DNA from: CAZCCM01 sp964616165
GTDB taxonomy: Bacteria > Bacillota > Clostridia > TANB77 > CAG-508
Reading direction: 5' to 3'
Length of the DNA: 16,846 bases
Assembly (NCBI GenBank): GCA_964616165.1
Contig: CAZTTS010000017.1
Span: 1-16,846, forward strand
Shown: positions 1 to 8,900 of the stretch, piece after piece
How the letters are laid out: each line of letters begins with the position of its first letter
Numbering within the stretch: position 1 is the stretch's first letter
Notes under the pieces: model-generated
Seen by the model: the letters and a program-made list of their open reading frames with translations, nothing else
Database searches by the model: none
Told to the model about the DNA's origin: nothing
Position numbers and translations under genes: made by a program

Positions 1-375
1 TTTGCCTTGTTCTTTATATTTTAATAATTCTCTATATTCATATCTTTCTGTAAGTGAACCAATTATTGGATCAACTTCTTCATAATTTTTAAATAATTCT
101 GTTCCTTCTTTATTTAAAACCTTATAATTTAGATTATCTGCATAACAAAAAAACACATCAACTGAATGCCTAGGTATTATCACTGCGGAGTATATAGGTT
201 CTATAATCATATTACCTTTTTTATCTACTACTCCAAAATGTTCTCCTTGAAGTAATTCAAAATATTCAATAGCTTCTTCTTGGTATTGTTCTTCTTTGTT
301 TTGATTTAAATACCAAAAAATTCCTGCTAAAACGAATATTAAAATTACAATTACAGTTATAATGTATTTTTTCAT
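1..375 (-). CDS. Membrane-anchored WG-repeat protein, partial (C-terminus beyond window)
   Basis: The frame is open from an ATG at 373-375 to the left edge, giving 125 visible residues and no stop, so the gene is cut by the window. A ribosome binding site GGAGAG (380-385) lies 4 bases upstream of the start. Residues 4-23 form one hydrophobic segment after MKK, read as a signal anchor or uncleaved signal peptide with the rest outside the cell. Residues 47-60 read FGVVDKKGNMIIEP, the signature of WG-type beta repeats (GVIDKxGKxVIxPxY). A second, weaker unit follows (YKVLNKEGTELF, about 84-95). WG repeats are usually binding or scaffold domains; the ligand here is unknown. The gene lies 82 bases downstream of ppaC on the same strand and may be the last gene of the pth operon seen here. 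Family assignment is fairly secure, function is not. Confidence 0.75.
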   Translation of the reverse strand, partial: MKKYIITVIVILIFVLAGIFWYLNQNKEEQYQEEAIEYFELLQGEHFGVVDKKGNMIIEPIYSAVIIPRHSVDVFFCYADNLNYKVLNKEGTELFKNYEEVDPIIGSLTERYEYRELLKYKEQGK

Positions 376-457
376 CTATCTCTCCATATAGCTTACTAAT
401 TTTTATACTTTTATTATTTTTATTTTCTCTTTTGGTTGTTATACTTATCACATGTAT

Positions 458-1378
458 CTAATTATTTCTTAATACTTCTTCTATTGGTGGAATAACTTGT
501 TTTTTCCTAGATATTACTCCTTCTAAAAACATTTTATCTTCTTCAACTTTATTATTAAAAGCATCTTCTGCTACATCACTTTTATCTCCCATTATAATTG
601 CCATAGAATTAGCATTAACTATATCTGTAATTAGTAAAATAAATAAGTCTAAACTATTTTCTTTTATTTCATCATTAATAGCTTTCTTCAATTCTTCTTC
701 TCTTTGCAAAACATCATCAATATCAGCTGTATTAACTTGAGCTATTGTTATTATAGTATCAAAATCTTCTTTAGTTTTTGCATCAAGTTTCAATATTTCT
801 CTTGCTGATAGATCAGATAAATCAGTTCCAGCTTTTAAAAGTGCTAATCCATATCTTTCTATATCAATATTAGCTATTACATCTAATTCTTCTACAATTT
901 TTTGATCTTCTGGAGTAAATGTTGGTGATTTAAATAATAATGAATCTGAAATAATTGCAGATAGCATCATTATTGCCGTTGTTTTAGAAATTTCAAAACC
1001 TGCTTCTTTAAACATTTTATATAAAATTGTATTAGTACAACCTACAGCTTCTGCCCTATAATTCAAAGGATAACCTGTATTTAATTTAATAGCATGATGA
1101 TCAACAACATCTGTAACTATTAAATCATCTAAATTATCAACAGTTTCTGTTGGATTATTATGATCTACCAAAACAACCTCTGTGCCAGCTTCTAATTCTG
1201 ATAATAATTCAGGTGCATCTAATTTTAAATAGTCTAATACAAATTGCACTTCTTTGTTAATATTCCCTTGTCTAAAAGCCTTTGCTTCAACTCCTTTTTT
1301 ATTTAAAAATTCTGTCATTATCATTGCTGAAATAATTGTATCAGTGTCTGGATTCTTGTGCCCAAATACATATTTCAT
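458..1378 (-). CDS. ppaC: Manganese-dependent inorganic pyrophosphatase (DHH family II)
   Basis: Soluble family II pyrophosphatase, splitting pyrophosphate to two phosphates and so pulling biosynthetic reactions forward in the cytoplasm. The 306 residues are the normal family length. The N-terminal DHH domain shows metal ligands in GHKNPDTDT (residues 6-14), VLVDHNN (about 69-75) and DVVDHH (about 90-95). The C-terminal DHHA2 domain ends with the SRKKQ substrate-binding motif near residue 291. There is no CBS/DRTGG regulatory insert, so this is the simple form. The start has a strong site, AGGGAGG (1384-1390). That site lies inside the end of the upstream small gene, whose TGA overlaps this ATG as ATGA, so translational coupling is likely. 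The gene ends with TAG. Confidence 0.96.
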   Translation of the reverse strand: MKYVFGHKNPDTDTIISAMIMTEFLNKKGVEAKAFRQGNINKEVQFVLDYLKLDAPELLSELEAGTEVVLVDHNNPTETVDNLDDLIVTDVVDHHAIKLNTGYPLNYRAEAVGCTNTILYKMFKEAGFEISKTTAIMMLSAIISDSLLFKSPTFTPEDQKIVEELDVIANIDIERYGLALLKAGTDLSDLSAREILKLDAKTKEDFDTIITIAQVNTADIDDVLQREEELKKAINDEIKENSLDLFILLITDIVNANSMAIIMGDKSDVAEDAFNNKVEEDKMFLEGVISRKKQVIPPIEEVLRNN

Positions 1379-1536
1379 AAATTCCTCCCTTTTCTTCTTT
1401 TTTCTTTTCTTTTTTCTCTTCTTTTTTGTATTGTTTTTAATATAGCTAATAAACTCTTATAAAATACAAGCCTAATTAAAACAAATACTAAATTTATTAA
1501 AAATATTACTAAAAAAAATATTGCTAGAGGTGTCAT
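1375..1536 (-). CDS. 53-residue small membrane protein with a basic tail, coupled to ppaC
   Basis: Small gene read directly from the sequence. It has an ATG at 1534-1536, an almost perfect ribosome binding site AAAGGAGGA at 1541-1549, 53 codons, and a TGA at 1375-1377 overlapping the ppaC start in an ATGA. Residues 4-26 (PLAIFFLVIFLINLVFVLI and beyond) form one hydrophobic helix. From residue 38 the chain is almost all Lys, Arg and Glu (QKRREKRKEKRRKGR), predicting a cytoplasmic basic tail. The binding site overlaps the last codons of pth, so pth, this gene and ppaC are probably one transcript. I do not recognise a family. The alternative is that it is only a coupling leader for ppaC, but the signal quality and the helix favour a real protein. 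Confidence 0.7.
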   Translation of the reverse strand: MTPLAIFFLVIFLINLVFVLIRLVFYKSLLAILKTIQKRREKRKEKRRKGRNL

Positions 1537-1547
1537 ATAATCCTCCT

Positions 1548-2219
1548 TTAATTTTCTTTTGTTGTTTCTTTCGTTCTTTTTTCTGTTGTTTCTTCTATTA
1601 CTTCTTCTTTTGTCTCATTTTCTTGTAATTTATTATCTTCTTCTAGACTTTCTTTTTGATTATATTTATTCATCACTGTTTGTATATCTGTTTTTAATAT
1701 ATCAATTATAGCATCTGAAGCCTTATCTACTCCTTCTCTTAAAACTTTCTTTTCTTCTTCAGATATCTTTTCAGTTACATAGTTAATTTGTGCTCTTTCA
1801 CTATCAATCATACATTTCCCTATTCCAATTCTAATTCTTGTAAAATCTTGAATAGCAGAAAGAACAGATTTAATACCATTATGACCACCTGCACCACCTG
1901 TTTCTCTAATTCTAATTTGAGCCTTTGGTGTGTCCATATCATCATATACAATTATTATATTTTCTTTTGGAACTTTGTAATAATGAACAACTTTTCGAAT
2001 ACTATCTCCAGATAAATTCATATATGTTTGTGGTTTTAAAAATATACAATCTTTATCAAATACCTTAGTTCTAATTATTTCTGCATCAGCTTTTTTGTCA
2101 TAATTAAAAAAACCTAATTCTAGCTTTCTAACAACTAAATTTATGGCGTCAAAGCCCATATTATGCCTAGTTCCTGAATATTCTGATTCAGGATTCCCTA
2201 AACCTACTATTAAATACAT
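1548..2219 (-). CDS. pth: Peptidyl-tRNA hydrolase
   Basis: Frees tRNA from peptidyl-tRNAs that drop off the ribosome, a cytoplasmic housekeeping step. The Pth fold fills residues 1 to about 187. Visible family residues are GLGNP (6-10), the catalytic His in TRHNMGFD (His about 19), KPQTYMNLSG with its Asn, the YDDMD acid, GGAGGHNGIKS, and RIRIGIGK. Most bacterial Pth enzymes stop at about 185-200 residues. This one has a tail of about 35 residues that is almost entirely Glu, Lys, Thr and Asn and is probably disordered. The start follows GAGGG (2224-2228) by 4 bases, a slightly short gap. It is the first gene of the minus-strand operon, with an extended -10 promoter upstream. Confidence 0.95.
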   Translation of the reverse strand: MYLIVGLGNPESEYSGTRHNMGFDAINLVVRKLELGFFNYDKKADAEIIRTKVFDKDCIFLKPQTYMNLSGDSIRKVVHYYKVPKENIIIVYDDMDTPKAQIRIRETGGAGGHNGIKSVLSAIQDFTRIRIGIGKCMIDSERAQINYVTEKISEEEKKVLREGVDKASDAIIDILKTDIQTVMNKYNQKESLEEDNKLQENETKEEVIEETTEKRTKETTKEN

Positions 2220-2251
2220 ATTGCCCTCAATTTATTTTATTTCTTGTGTTT

Positions 2252-2280
2252 ATTATATCATATCTTAGAAATTTTTGTAG
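2252..2280 (-). promoter_or_regulatory. Extended -10 promoter for the pth operon
   Basis: On the minus strand, TGATATAAT (2252-2260) is a perfect extended -10 (TGN then TATAAT). It lies about 33 bases before the pth start. The -35 region around 2274-2280 (TACAAA or CTACAA) is a poor match, which an extended -10 can offset. Predicted transcription start is near 2245. Confidence 0.55.
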
Positions 2281-2508
2281 AAAATATTTGAAAAAAGTAT
2301 AGAAAAAAACGTTTTTCATAAGTTTTTTGTTCTTTTGTGCTTTTTACTTGAAATCCTACGTGCTTATTAATTTTATTAATTAAATTTCTGGTATTTTCCT
2401 TTGCTTTCTTTTTTATACTTGATATAGTAAATATAATAACTGCAAAGAATAAAATTATTAAATATATTATAAAATATTAAAAATAAACAAATTAAAAGAG
2501 GTATCCAA
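2281..2508. other. AT-rich intergenic region between divergent pth and pilin-like gene
   Basis: No gene is visible on either strand. It holds a 12-base palindrome AAAAACGTTTTT (2305-2316) and an AT-rich stretch with the direct repeat ATTAAT. A TATAAT at 2432-2437 and a ribosome binding site AGAGG at about 2495-2500 serve the plus-strand gene. I could not pick out a convincing -35 for that gene. Confidence 0.4.
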
Positions 2509-3981
2509 ATGAAAAAGAAAAATGGCATAACCTTAATAGCATTAGTAGTAACAATAATAGTGCTATTAATTTTAGCCGGAGTTACCATATCTTTGGTAGT
2601 AGGTCCAGACGGAGTAGTTCAAAAAACACAGGAAACAAAAATAGCCGGACGATATGGAGCTATAATGGATAAAATTTATGAAAGAGATGCTAGCCTAGAA
2701 ATAGCTTTTAGATTAAATGAAGAAGGAGAACATCAAGAAGATTTTATTAATAGACTAATAAGAGAAGATTTATTAAAAGAAGGAGAGTACAACAAAACAA
2801 CTTATAGAACTATATTTTTGGGTTTGCAAAATGATGGAACATATAAATACACTATTGATGTAAAAGATGGAACTTCTAAAGGAGTTGAAATAGCAAATTT
2901 GATGAAAACTTTGCCAAATGCAAATGCTTCCGGAAATTCACATTTAAAAAACATGACTTTAATGGTTGAAACATCAGAATATAATTTAAGCGTTGGATTA
3001 AACATCTCTAATCCTCTTGGATTAGAAATTAATTGGGATGCAAGCAATCAGCCAGAAAACTTTATACCATACACAGATCCGTTTTATACTTATCCTTCTG
3101 AGGGAGAATACGAAATACAAATAAGAGGAGTAGCTCAACCAGGCACAGAGTTTGGATTCTATGAAAATTGGGACAATGACTTAGCAGACTTTGGCGATTA
3201 CAATATTGTTGGGGTTAAATATTGGGGTGAAAATGGTTTTTCTAAAATAAATGGCTTTGCACATCAGTTAAAATATGAGATACCTCTGCCTAGCATAAAT
3301 AGTTTTGAGAATGTTACAGAATTTACTACAACTTTTGCTAATAATAATAATCTAACAGAAATTCCACCTGCACTTTTTGTAAATGCTCCTCTTGTAGAAA
3401 GCTTTTTTAGGACTTTTGGAAGATGTAGAAATATAGCAAGTATTCCAGAAAATTTATTTATAAATTGTCCAAATGTAACCAACTTTACGAGAACATTTAT
3501 GGTTTGCTCTAGTCTCACTGAAATACCAGAAAATTTATTTAAATATAATCCTATTGTAAGCAATTTTGCCGGAGTATTTTCTGGATGTACAAATATCACT
3601 AATATCCCAAATAAATTGTTTGCAAACAATCCTGAATTCGAAATTACTACTGGATATTTTGATGATGGTCATAGAGGCCTTTTCTCTTATTGTGAAAATT
3701 TAATCACAATTCCAGAAGATTTATTTGCAAATAATCCTAAAATAGAAAATTTTAGTTTTGCCTTTAGAGATTGTGCAAATTTACAAAGTATTCCAGAAAA
3801 CTTATTTGCTAATAATCCTCTAGCTAAAAGATTTGAAAGAATTTTTTTTAATTGCCGAGAAGTAACTGGTAATGCGCCTAGAATTTGGGAAATACCTGGA
3901 GCTACTGGTTCATTCGCATTTAATGGCTGCTCTGATTTAGACAATTTTTATGAAATTCCACATCATTGGCATGCTATATAA
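2509..3981 (+). CDS. Pilin-like (class III signal) protein with 27-residue leucine-rich-like repeats
   Basis: Residues 1-32 are a prepilin-type N-terminus: MKKKNG, then ITLIALVVTII and a long hydrophobic helix. Prepilin peptidase would cut after Gly6. The usual Glu at mature position 5 is Ala here (Ala11), as in many Clostridial proteins of this kind. Residues 172-207 (INWDASN ... FYTYPSEGEYEIQIRG) resemble the PKD-like strand set that precedes BspA/DUF285-type repeat regions. From 285 to about 454 there are six repeats with the core IP(E/P/N)xLF at 285, 312, 339, 366, 401 and 428. Spacing is exactly 27 residues except for one 35-residue step. Each repeat carries conserved Cys/Asn and Phe. 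Family knowledge suggests an extracellular or cell-surface adhesin or pseudopilin. It stands alone between two minus operons, with no pilus machinery in view. Function is unknown. Confidence 0.8.
   Translation: MKKKNGITLIALVVTIIVLLILAGVTISLVVGPDGVVQKTQETKIAGRYGAIMDKIYERDASLEIAFRLNEEGEHQEDFINRLIREDLLKEGEYNKTTYRTIFLGLQNDGTYKYTIDVKDGTSKGVEIANLMKTLPNANASGNSHLKNMTLMVETSEYNLSVGLNISNPLGLEINWDASNQPENFIPYTDPFYTYPSEGEYEIQIRGVAQPGTEFGFYENWDNDLADFGDYNIVGVKYWGENGFSKINGFAHQLKYEIPLPSINSFENVTEFTTTFANNNNLTEIPPALFVNAPLVESFFRTFGRCRNIASIPENLFINCPNVTNFTRTFMVCSSLTEIPENLFKYNPIVSNFAGVFSGCTNITNIPNKLFANNPEFEITTGYFDDGHRGLFSYCENLITIPEDLFANNPKIENFSFAFRDCANLQSIPENLFANNPLAKRFERIFFNCREVTGNAPRIWEIPGATGSFAFNGCSDLDNFYEIPHHWHAI
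3361..3870 (+). repeat. 81-bp coding repeats (27-residue leucine-rich-like units)
   Basis: Six in-frame units, each starting at an IPxxLF core, lie at about 3361, 3442, 3523, 3604, 3709 and 3790. Five steps run between them; four are 81 bases and one is 105 bases because of an 8-residue insert. The bases have diverged more than the protein pattern, so this is an old repeat array and not a recent tandem duplication. Confidence 0.8.
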
Positions 3982-4014
3982 AAGACAATATAAATATTGT
4001 TAAAAATAAATGAA

Positions 4015-4040
4015 AAAAGAAGACTATATGGTCTTCTTTT
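4015..4040. terminator. Bidirectional intrinsic terminator between convergent genes
   Basis: A perfect 10-bp stem AAAAGAAGAC / GTCTTCTTTT encloses the 6-base loop TATATG. On the plus strand the 3' arm leads into TTTTCTTT, and on the minus strand into a T run (CTTTTTT). It lies 33 bases after the pilin-like gene and about 60 bases after pepF ends, so it can close both convergent transcripts. Confidence 0.85.
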
Positions 4041-4099
4041 CTTTCGTCTATATTTTATTTACATTATAAAAACTCTTTGTAAAAATTCTTTATTTATTT

Positions 4100-5899
4100 T
4101 TACTTTTCTAAATTTTCTAATTCTTGTATTTTATCTTCTAAATACTTATATGCTTCTTTGTAAATATCCTCATCTTCAAGATCAACATCCGCTATCTTAA
4201 GCACTTTTAAAGACTTGTATTTCCCACCAGTTTTAAGCATCTTAATATATTTATCTCTATACTCTTCACCTTTATTTAATATATTATATGCAATATATAT
4301 TGCTGAAGTAATTCCAGTTGCATATTTATATACATAATAACTTGAATAAAAATGTGGTATTCTTGCCCATTCATATTTTATATTATCATCTAAAACAATA
4401 GATTTACCAAAATACTTTTTTGCTAAATCAAAATATATCTCATTTAGATTATTTGATGTTAATATTTCATTTTGTTCAGATTTATCATGTACTATTTTTT
4501 CAAACTCAGCAAACATAGTTTGACGAATTAAAGTAGCACGAATTCCATCAATATGTTCCATTAAAAGCATTTTCTTTTTAATAATATCAGTCTCTTTTTC
4601 AATTAAATAATTAGCAAGTAAAATTTCATTAACAGTTGAAGCTACCTCTGCAACCATAATGGTATAGCCTGAGTTATATATTTCTTGTGTTGTATCAGTA
4701 TAATATGAATGCATAGCATGGCCTAATTCATGTGCAATTGTTGATACATCATTTATTTTCCCAACATAATTAAGCATTACATATGGATGTACTCCATAAA
4801 CACCCAAAGAAAAGGCTCCTTTTTGCTTGTTTGCCTTAGGATATACATCAAGCCAACCTTCACCATATGCTCTTTTAATTAGACTCAAATATTCTTCTCC
4901 TAAGGGCTTTAGGGCTTCTAATATTATTTTCTTAGACCTATTTATACCAATCTTTTGATCTTTATTGTTTTTTTCTAACACTATTTCATATGGATTAACA
5001 TATACATCATAAATATGTAAATCTTTTTGTTTTAAATATTTAGCTAAAACTTCTTGTTTAAAATTAATATATTTATGATTTAAGTCTAAATTATCATTAA
5101 CTGACTTAACTAATGTATTATATACTTTAAGGCTAGATTCGTCTGACTTAACTGCTGCTTCTAATGATGATTTAAATTTCCTATTTTTAACAGAAACAGA
5201 TTCTGTTTTAATATCTCTTAAAAAGATTTCTCCGATTGTATTAATATACATTGAGTAAACTCTGTATATTTCATTAAAAGCATTTTTCCTTAAAACTTCA
5301 TCTCCTGAAGCCATATATAGCGAATAAATAGATTCGTCTAAAGGATATTTTTTACCTTTGGAATCTTCAATTTCATTATATTTAAATTCAGTATTAGTTA
5401 AAATTTCATAAATAGTTGAATAACCACCAAAAGTACTAGAAAATGTAGCTAAAATTTGTTCTTGTGAATCTTCTAAAATATGTTTTTTATTCTCTAAAAT
5501 ATCTTTAAAACTCTCTTTATATTCTTTAAGCTTGGGTTCTTCTATCATAATTTTATCAAAATCTTCTTTATTCATTTTTGATAATTCTGGTACTACAAAA
5601 TATGTAGTATTAGAAATTAGTTCACCTAATATATCTACCTTCTTATATCTAACAATATTTTTTTCATTTGCCATATCTTGAGCATATTGCAAATATGCAT
5701 ATGCACTAACTTTTTCTAGTTTTTTAGAAATTTCATTAGATTTAGTTTTTAATTTAAGAATATTTTTTGCATTTTTAAATAATTTACCTTGAAAGCTTGA
5801 AAGACTGCTAATTTCTTCTTTTAGTAATTTTATTTCTTCTTCAAATTCCTTTTCAGTATTATATATATCTTTAAAATTCCACTCTTCTTGTATTTTCAT
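4100..5899 (-). CDS. pepF: Oligoendopeptidase F (M3 zinc metallopeptidase)
   Basis: Cytoplasmic zinc endopeptidase that trims short peptides. The 599 residues match PepF (about 600). The zinc site is His390-Glu-Leu-Gly-His394, with the third ligand Glu418 in GYTIMVAEVASTVNE, the standard M3 arrangement. The C-terminal IPHFYSSYYVYKYATG (514-529) is the family's His/Tyr-rich substrate motif. The start follows AAAGG (5906-5910) by 7 bases. It is the last gene of the long minus operon, 87 bases after addB, and ends just before the bidirectional terminator. No defect is seen. Confidence 0.95.
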   Translation of the reverse strand: MKIQEEWNFKDIYNTEKEFEEEIKLLKEEISSLSSFQGKLFKNAKNILKLKTKSNEISKKLEKVSAYAYLQYAQDMANEKNIVRYKKVDILGELISNTTYFVVPELSKMNKEDFDKIMIEEPKLKEYKESFKDILENKKHILEDSQEQILATFSSTFGGYSTIYEILTNTEFKYNEIEDSKGKKYPLDESIYSLYMASGDEVLRKNAFNEIYRVYSMYINTIGEIFLRDIKTESVSVKNRKFKSSLEAAVKSDESSLKVYNTLVKSVNDNLDLNHKYINFKQEVLAKYLKQKDLHIYDVYVNPYEIVLEKNNKDQKIGINRSKKIILEALKPLGEEYLSLIKRAYGEGWLDVYPKANKQKGAFSLGVYGVHPYVMLNYVGKINDVSTIAHELGHAMHSYYTDTTQEIYNSGYTIMVAEVASTVNEILLANYLIEKETDIIKKKMLLMEHIDGIRATLIRQTMFAEFEKIVHDKSEQNEILTSNNLNEIYFDLAKKYFGKSIVLDDNIKYEWARIPHFYSSYYVYKYATGITSAIYIAYNILNKGEEYRDKYIKMLKTGGKYKSLKVLKIADVDLEDEDIYKEAYKYLEDKIQELENLEK

Positions 5900-5959
5900 C
5901 TGCTACCTTTCTTTTATTTAATGTTCTCTCTATTCTTTATTATATTTCTTGTTTTTTAA

Positions 5960-5992
5960 TATATCTCTTATTTATTGTTATATCTCTTATTT
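5960..5992. repeat. 14-bp direct repeat across the addB stop codon
   Basis: TATATCTCTTATTT occurs at 5960-5973 and again at 5979-5992, a 19-base period. The second copy covers the addB stop codon (5987-5989). It is probably a small local duplication in the addB-pepF spacer, with no evident regulatory role. Confidence 0.7.
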
Positions 5993-8900
5993 TTTAGTAG
6001 GTTTAATTACTCTATACTTATTTTTCTTAATATCAAAATTACAAATCTTCTTGTATGGACACCATGTACAAGCCGATTCATTTTTATATTTAAATGGATA
6101 TATTGATATATCACCCTGTAATATGTTTTCAGACATTGATACAATACTTTTTTCAACATCTTGTCTTAATTTTTCAAATTCATCTTTATCTTTTACTTTA
6201 GCTTTAGCGTGGAAATCTCCACCATCTGTAATTGCTACAGGTAGTATGTCTGAAAATCCTTTGTCTAAAGATTTATCCATTGCCCTTACTATGTCTTGAT
6301 CTGCTAAAAGTAATCCTTGCATTCTATAATTATTATTAAGAGCATTTACTATTTCTTTCTCGGTCTTTTTACCTATTGATTTTATACCTGGACTTAGGCC
6401 AAAATATAGTGTTCCTGAAGGTATGTAATTGTTTTCTTTTGCAAGTATGTCTAAATATGTTAAAAGTTGTATTTGAAGCCCTGCTTTTATCTTATTTTCG
6501 TCTAAACCAAAAGAAGAAGATTTATAGTCAATTATTCTTAAATAGGTTCCATCATCTCTTTTTAATATATCTGCTCTATCAACAAAACCCGTAATATATG
6601 TTTGATTATTATTGTTTAATTGATATGAAGCTCTTTTATATTCTTTATCAATTCGTATTTCACTACCCAAAACTTTAAAATCAGATAATCTTAATGTATT
6701 TAATACAGCCTTTGTAGCTTGTTTTATCTCTTCTTTAAATTTTTCTGTTAATATTTGAAATTTAGGAACAAGCATAAACATTTTATATGCATCTTCTTCT
6801 AATTTTCTTTTTAATATGCCTTCAGTTATATTATCAATGTTTTGCATTACTTCTTTATATTGAGCTCTAAACTCTTCATTTTCCTGTCTTAATCTATATA
6901 TGTCTTTCTCTTTTAAAAACCCTAATTTAGAATTAATCTCATCTAAAGATATCTTTTCATCTTTAATTAAAGCAACAAATTCTTCTAATACATCATGTAA
7001 TAATATACCTGTATTTAAAGGATTAAGTTCATATTTTCTTTCTTCTTGAATATTTAAAGTATATTTTATATAGTGTGAGAATGGACATTTAGCAAATTCT
7101 TCTAATCTTGATACAGATGAATAAAGATCACTTCTGTACAGTCTTTCTAAAACATCTATAGATAAATTAGGAGCTATATTTTTGTCTAAAATATTTTTTT
7201 CAATAATTCTAAACTCTGGACTTGTTTGTTGTAGAACATATATTAAATATTTCCACTCATCTTCTATAATCTTACCCTCTAATAATTCTAAATATTTTGA
7301 TAATACTTTATCTAATAATGCTTTTTTAGAGTATATTCTTATATCTTCTTGATATAGTCCTTTAATTCTATTTTCTTCTTCTAAGTATTTTAATCTTTTC
7401 TTTATTTTATTTATATAGATCGAAGCTCTTTTAGTATCACCTTGTAAATCTGATATATGATAAGACAAATGTAGGAAATCACTCGGTATTAAAAATACCG
7501 AATACATATTATAGTCGTCATCAGCTAACTTTTCTATATCTGTTTCAGAAATATTTATATTATTTGCTCTTAAAAATAGTTTTTCATCATCTGATATTAA
7601 GCCAACATATGATGATACAAGTGGATATAGTCCATCTCTTAAGTCAATTATATATAATGATTTAATATCTTCTATATTTAAAGTTTGAGTAGTAATAAAA
7701 TGAACAGCATCTTGTATATTAGGTATTTGTTTAACTTTAGTTTCTTTTAAGACTAAGCTAAAGATATTAAAGTATTTTTCATACGAAATAATCTTATCTT
7801 GTTTAATAGAGACAATTTTATCTAATACCTCTTGTAATAAATTTAAAGAGCTTGTATATTCACTCTTTAATTCTAGTTTTCTTTGAACATCAATATCAAG
7901 ATTGTCAATATCTTTAATTGATTTTTTAAAAAGACCTTCTTTTTCTATTAAATTATATATCGCAATTGAAATATCTTTAGCAGACTTGCTACGACCTATT
8001 ATAGCTTTAAAATCTTCTACAAAACTAACAAATTGATCTTTTAAATTGATAATATTTTGGAATTCGTCTTCAGGTAGTTTATCATAGTTTTTCCATTCTG
8101 ATTTCCAGTTTGATCCTCTTATATTCCATCTTAAAACATATTTTTCTAATAAATATACATCATCTATATTAATGTCTGTATAACCTAGCTTTAAAAAAGA
8201 AAATACTGGAGCAAAACTATAATTAGATGAAATAATTTCTAAAAGATCTAATATATATCTAGCAATTCCATTTTGTTCTAATCTTTTTTCAATTCCTAAA
8301 TATATTGGAATATTATATTTTTCGAATATTCTTCTAACTAAACTCTCTTGTGCATCAATATCATTAAAAACAACTGCAATATTATTAAAATTATACTCTT
8401 TTTCAATAATTTCTTGCATTATATTTTCTGCTAATTCTTCTAACTCTTCTTCTATGTTTTTATATACTTTAATTGTAATATTAGAACTTTCTTGTTCATT
8501 TCTTTTCAAAATATCTTTTTCTTCAAACATAGCTTTCTCAAGCTTTTTTAATTCTGTAGCATGTTTTATATTTTTTTGTTTCTCTATAATATTTATTTTC
8601 ACATTATTTTTTTGTGTTATTTGAATTAGATCAGAAATTGTATTTTTAGTTGTATAAAACACTTCATAATCAGATTTTTTTCGAATACCATCTGATGTAA
8701 TTGCTATATTTATCTCTTTTGCTTGTTTTAGCATTTTCTCAATTATTTGATATTCACCTAAGGTAAATTTAGCAAATTCATCAATATATATTTTTGAATT
8801 TTTAAATTTTAAGTTTTTATCTATCAGTTCTAATACTTCATATTCTCTATCAGCTATATCTAAATATTTATCTTCAATCTCTTTGTTATATGCACTATAT

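Noticed and set aside
266..451. 61-codon open frame on the minus strand
   Set aside because: It overlaps the start of the WG-repeat gene in another frame. It has no ribosome binding site and a composition unlike a protein, whereas the WG frame has a signal anchor, a binding site and a family motif.
1391..1430. Pyrimidine-rich tract read as a simple repeat or regulatory element
   Set aside because: On the minus strand it is coding sequence for the basic tail of the 53-residue protein.
2305..2316. Palindrome AAAAACGTTTTT as an operator or terminator
   Set aside because: It is a short AT palindrome in a very AT-rich region, not near either promoter core, with no loop or GC stem.
3264..3944. 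Open frames on the minus strand opposite the repeat region
   Set aside because: They mirror the 81-bp coding repeat of the plus-strand gene and carry no independent start signal or recognised domain.
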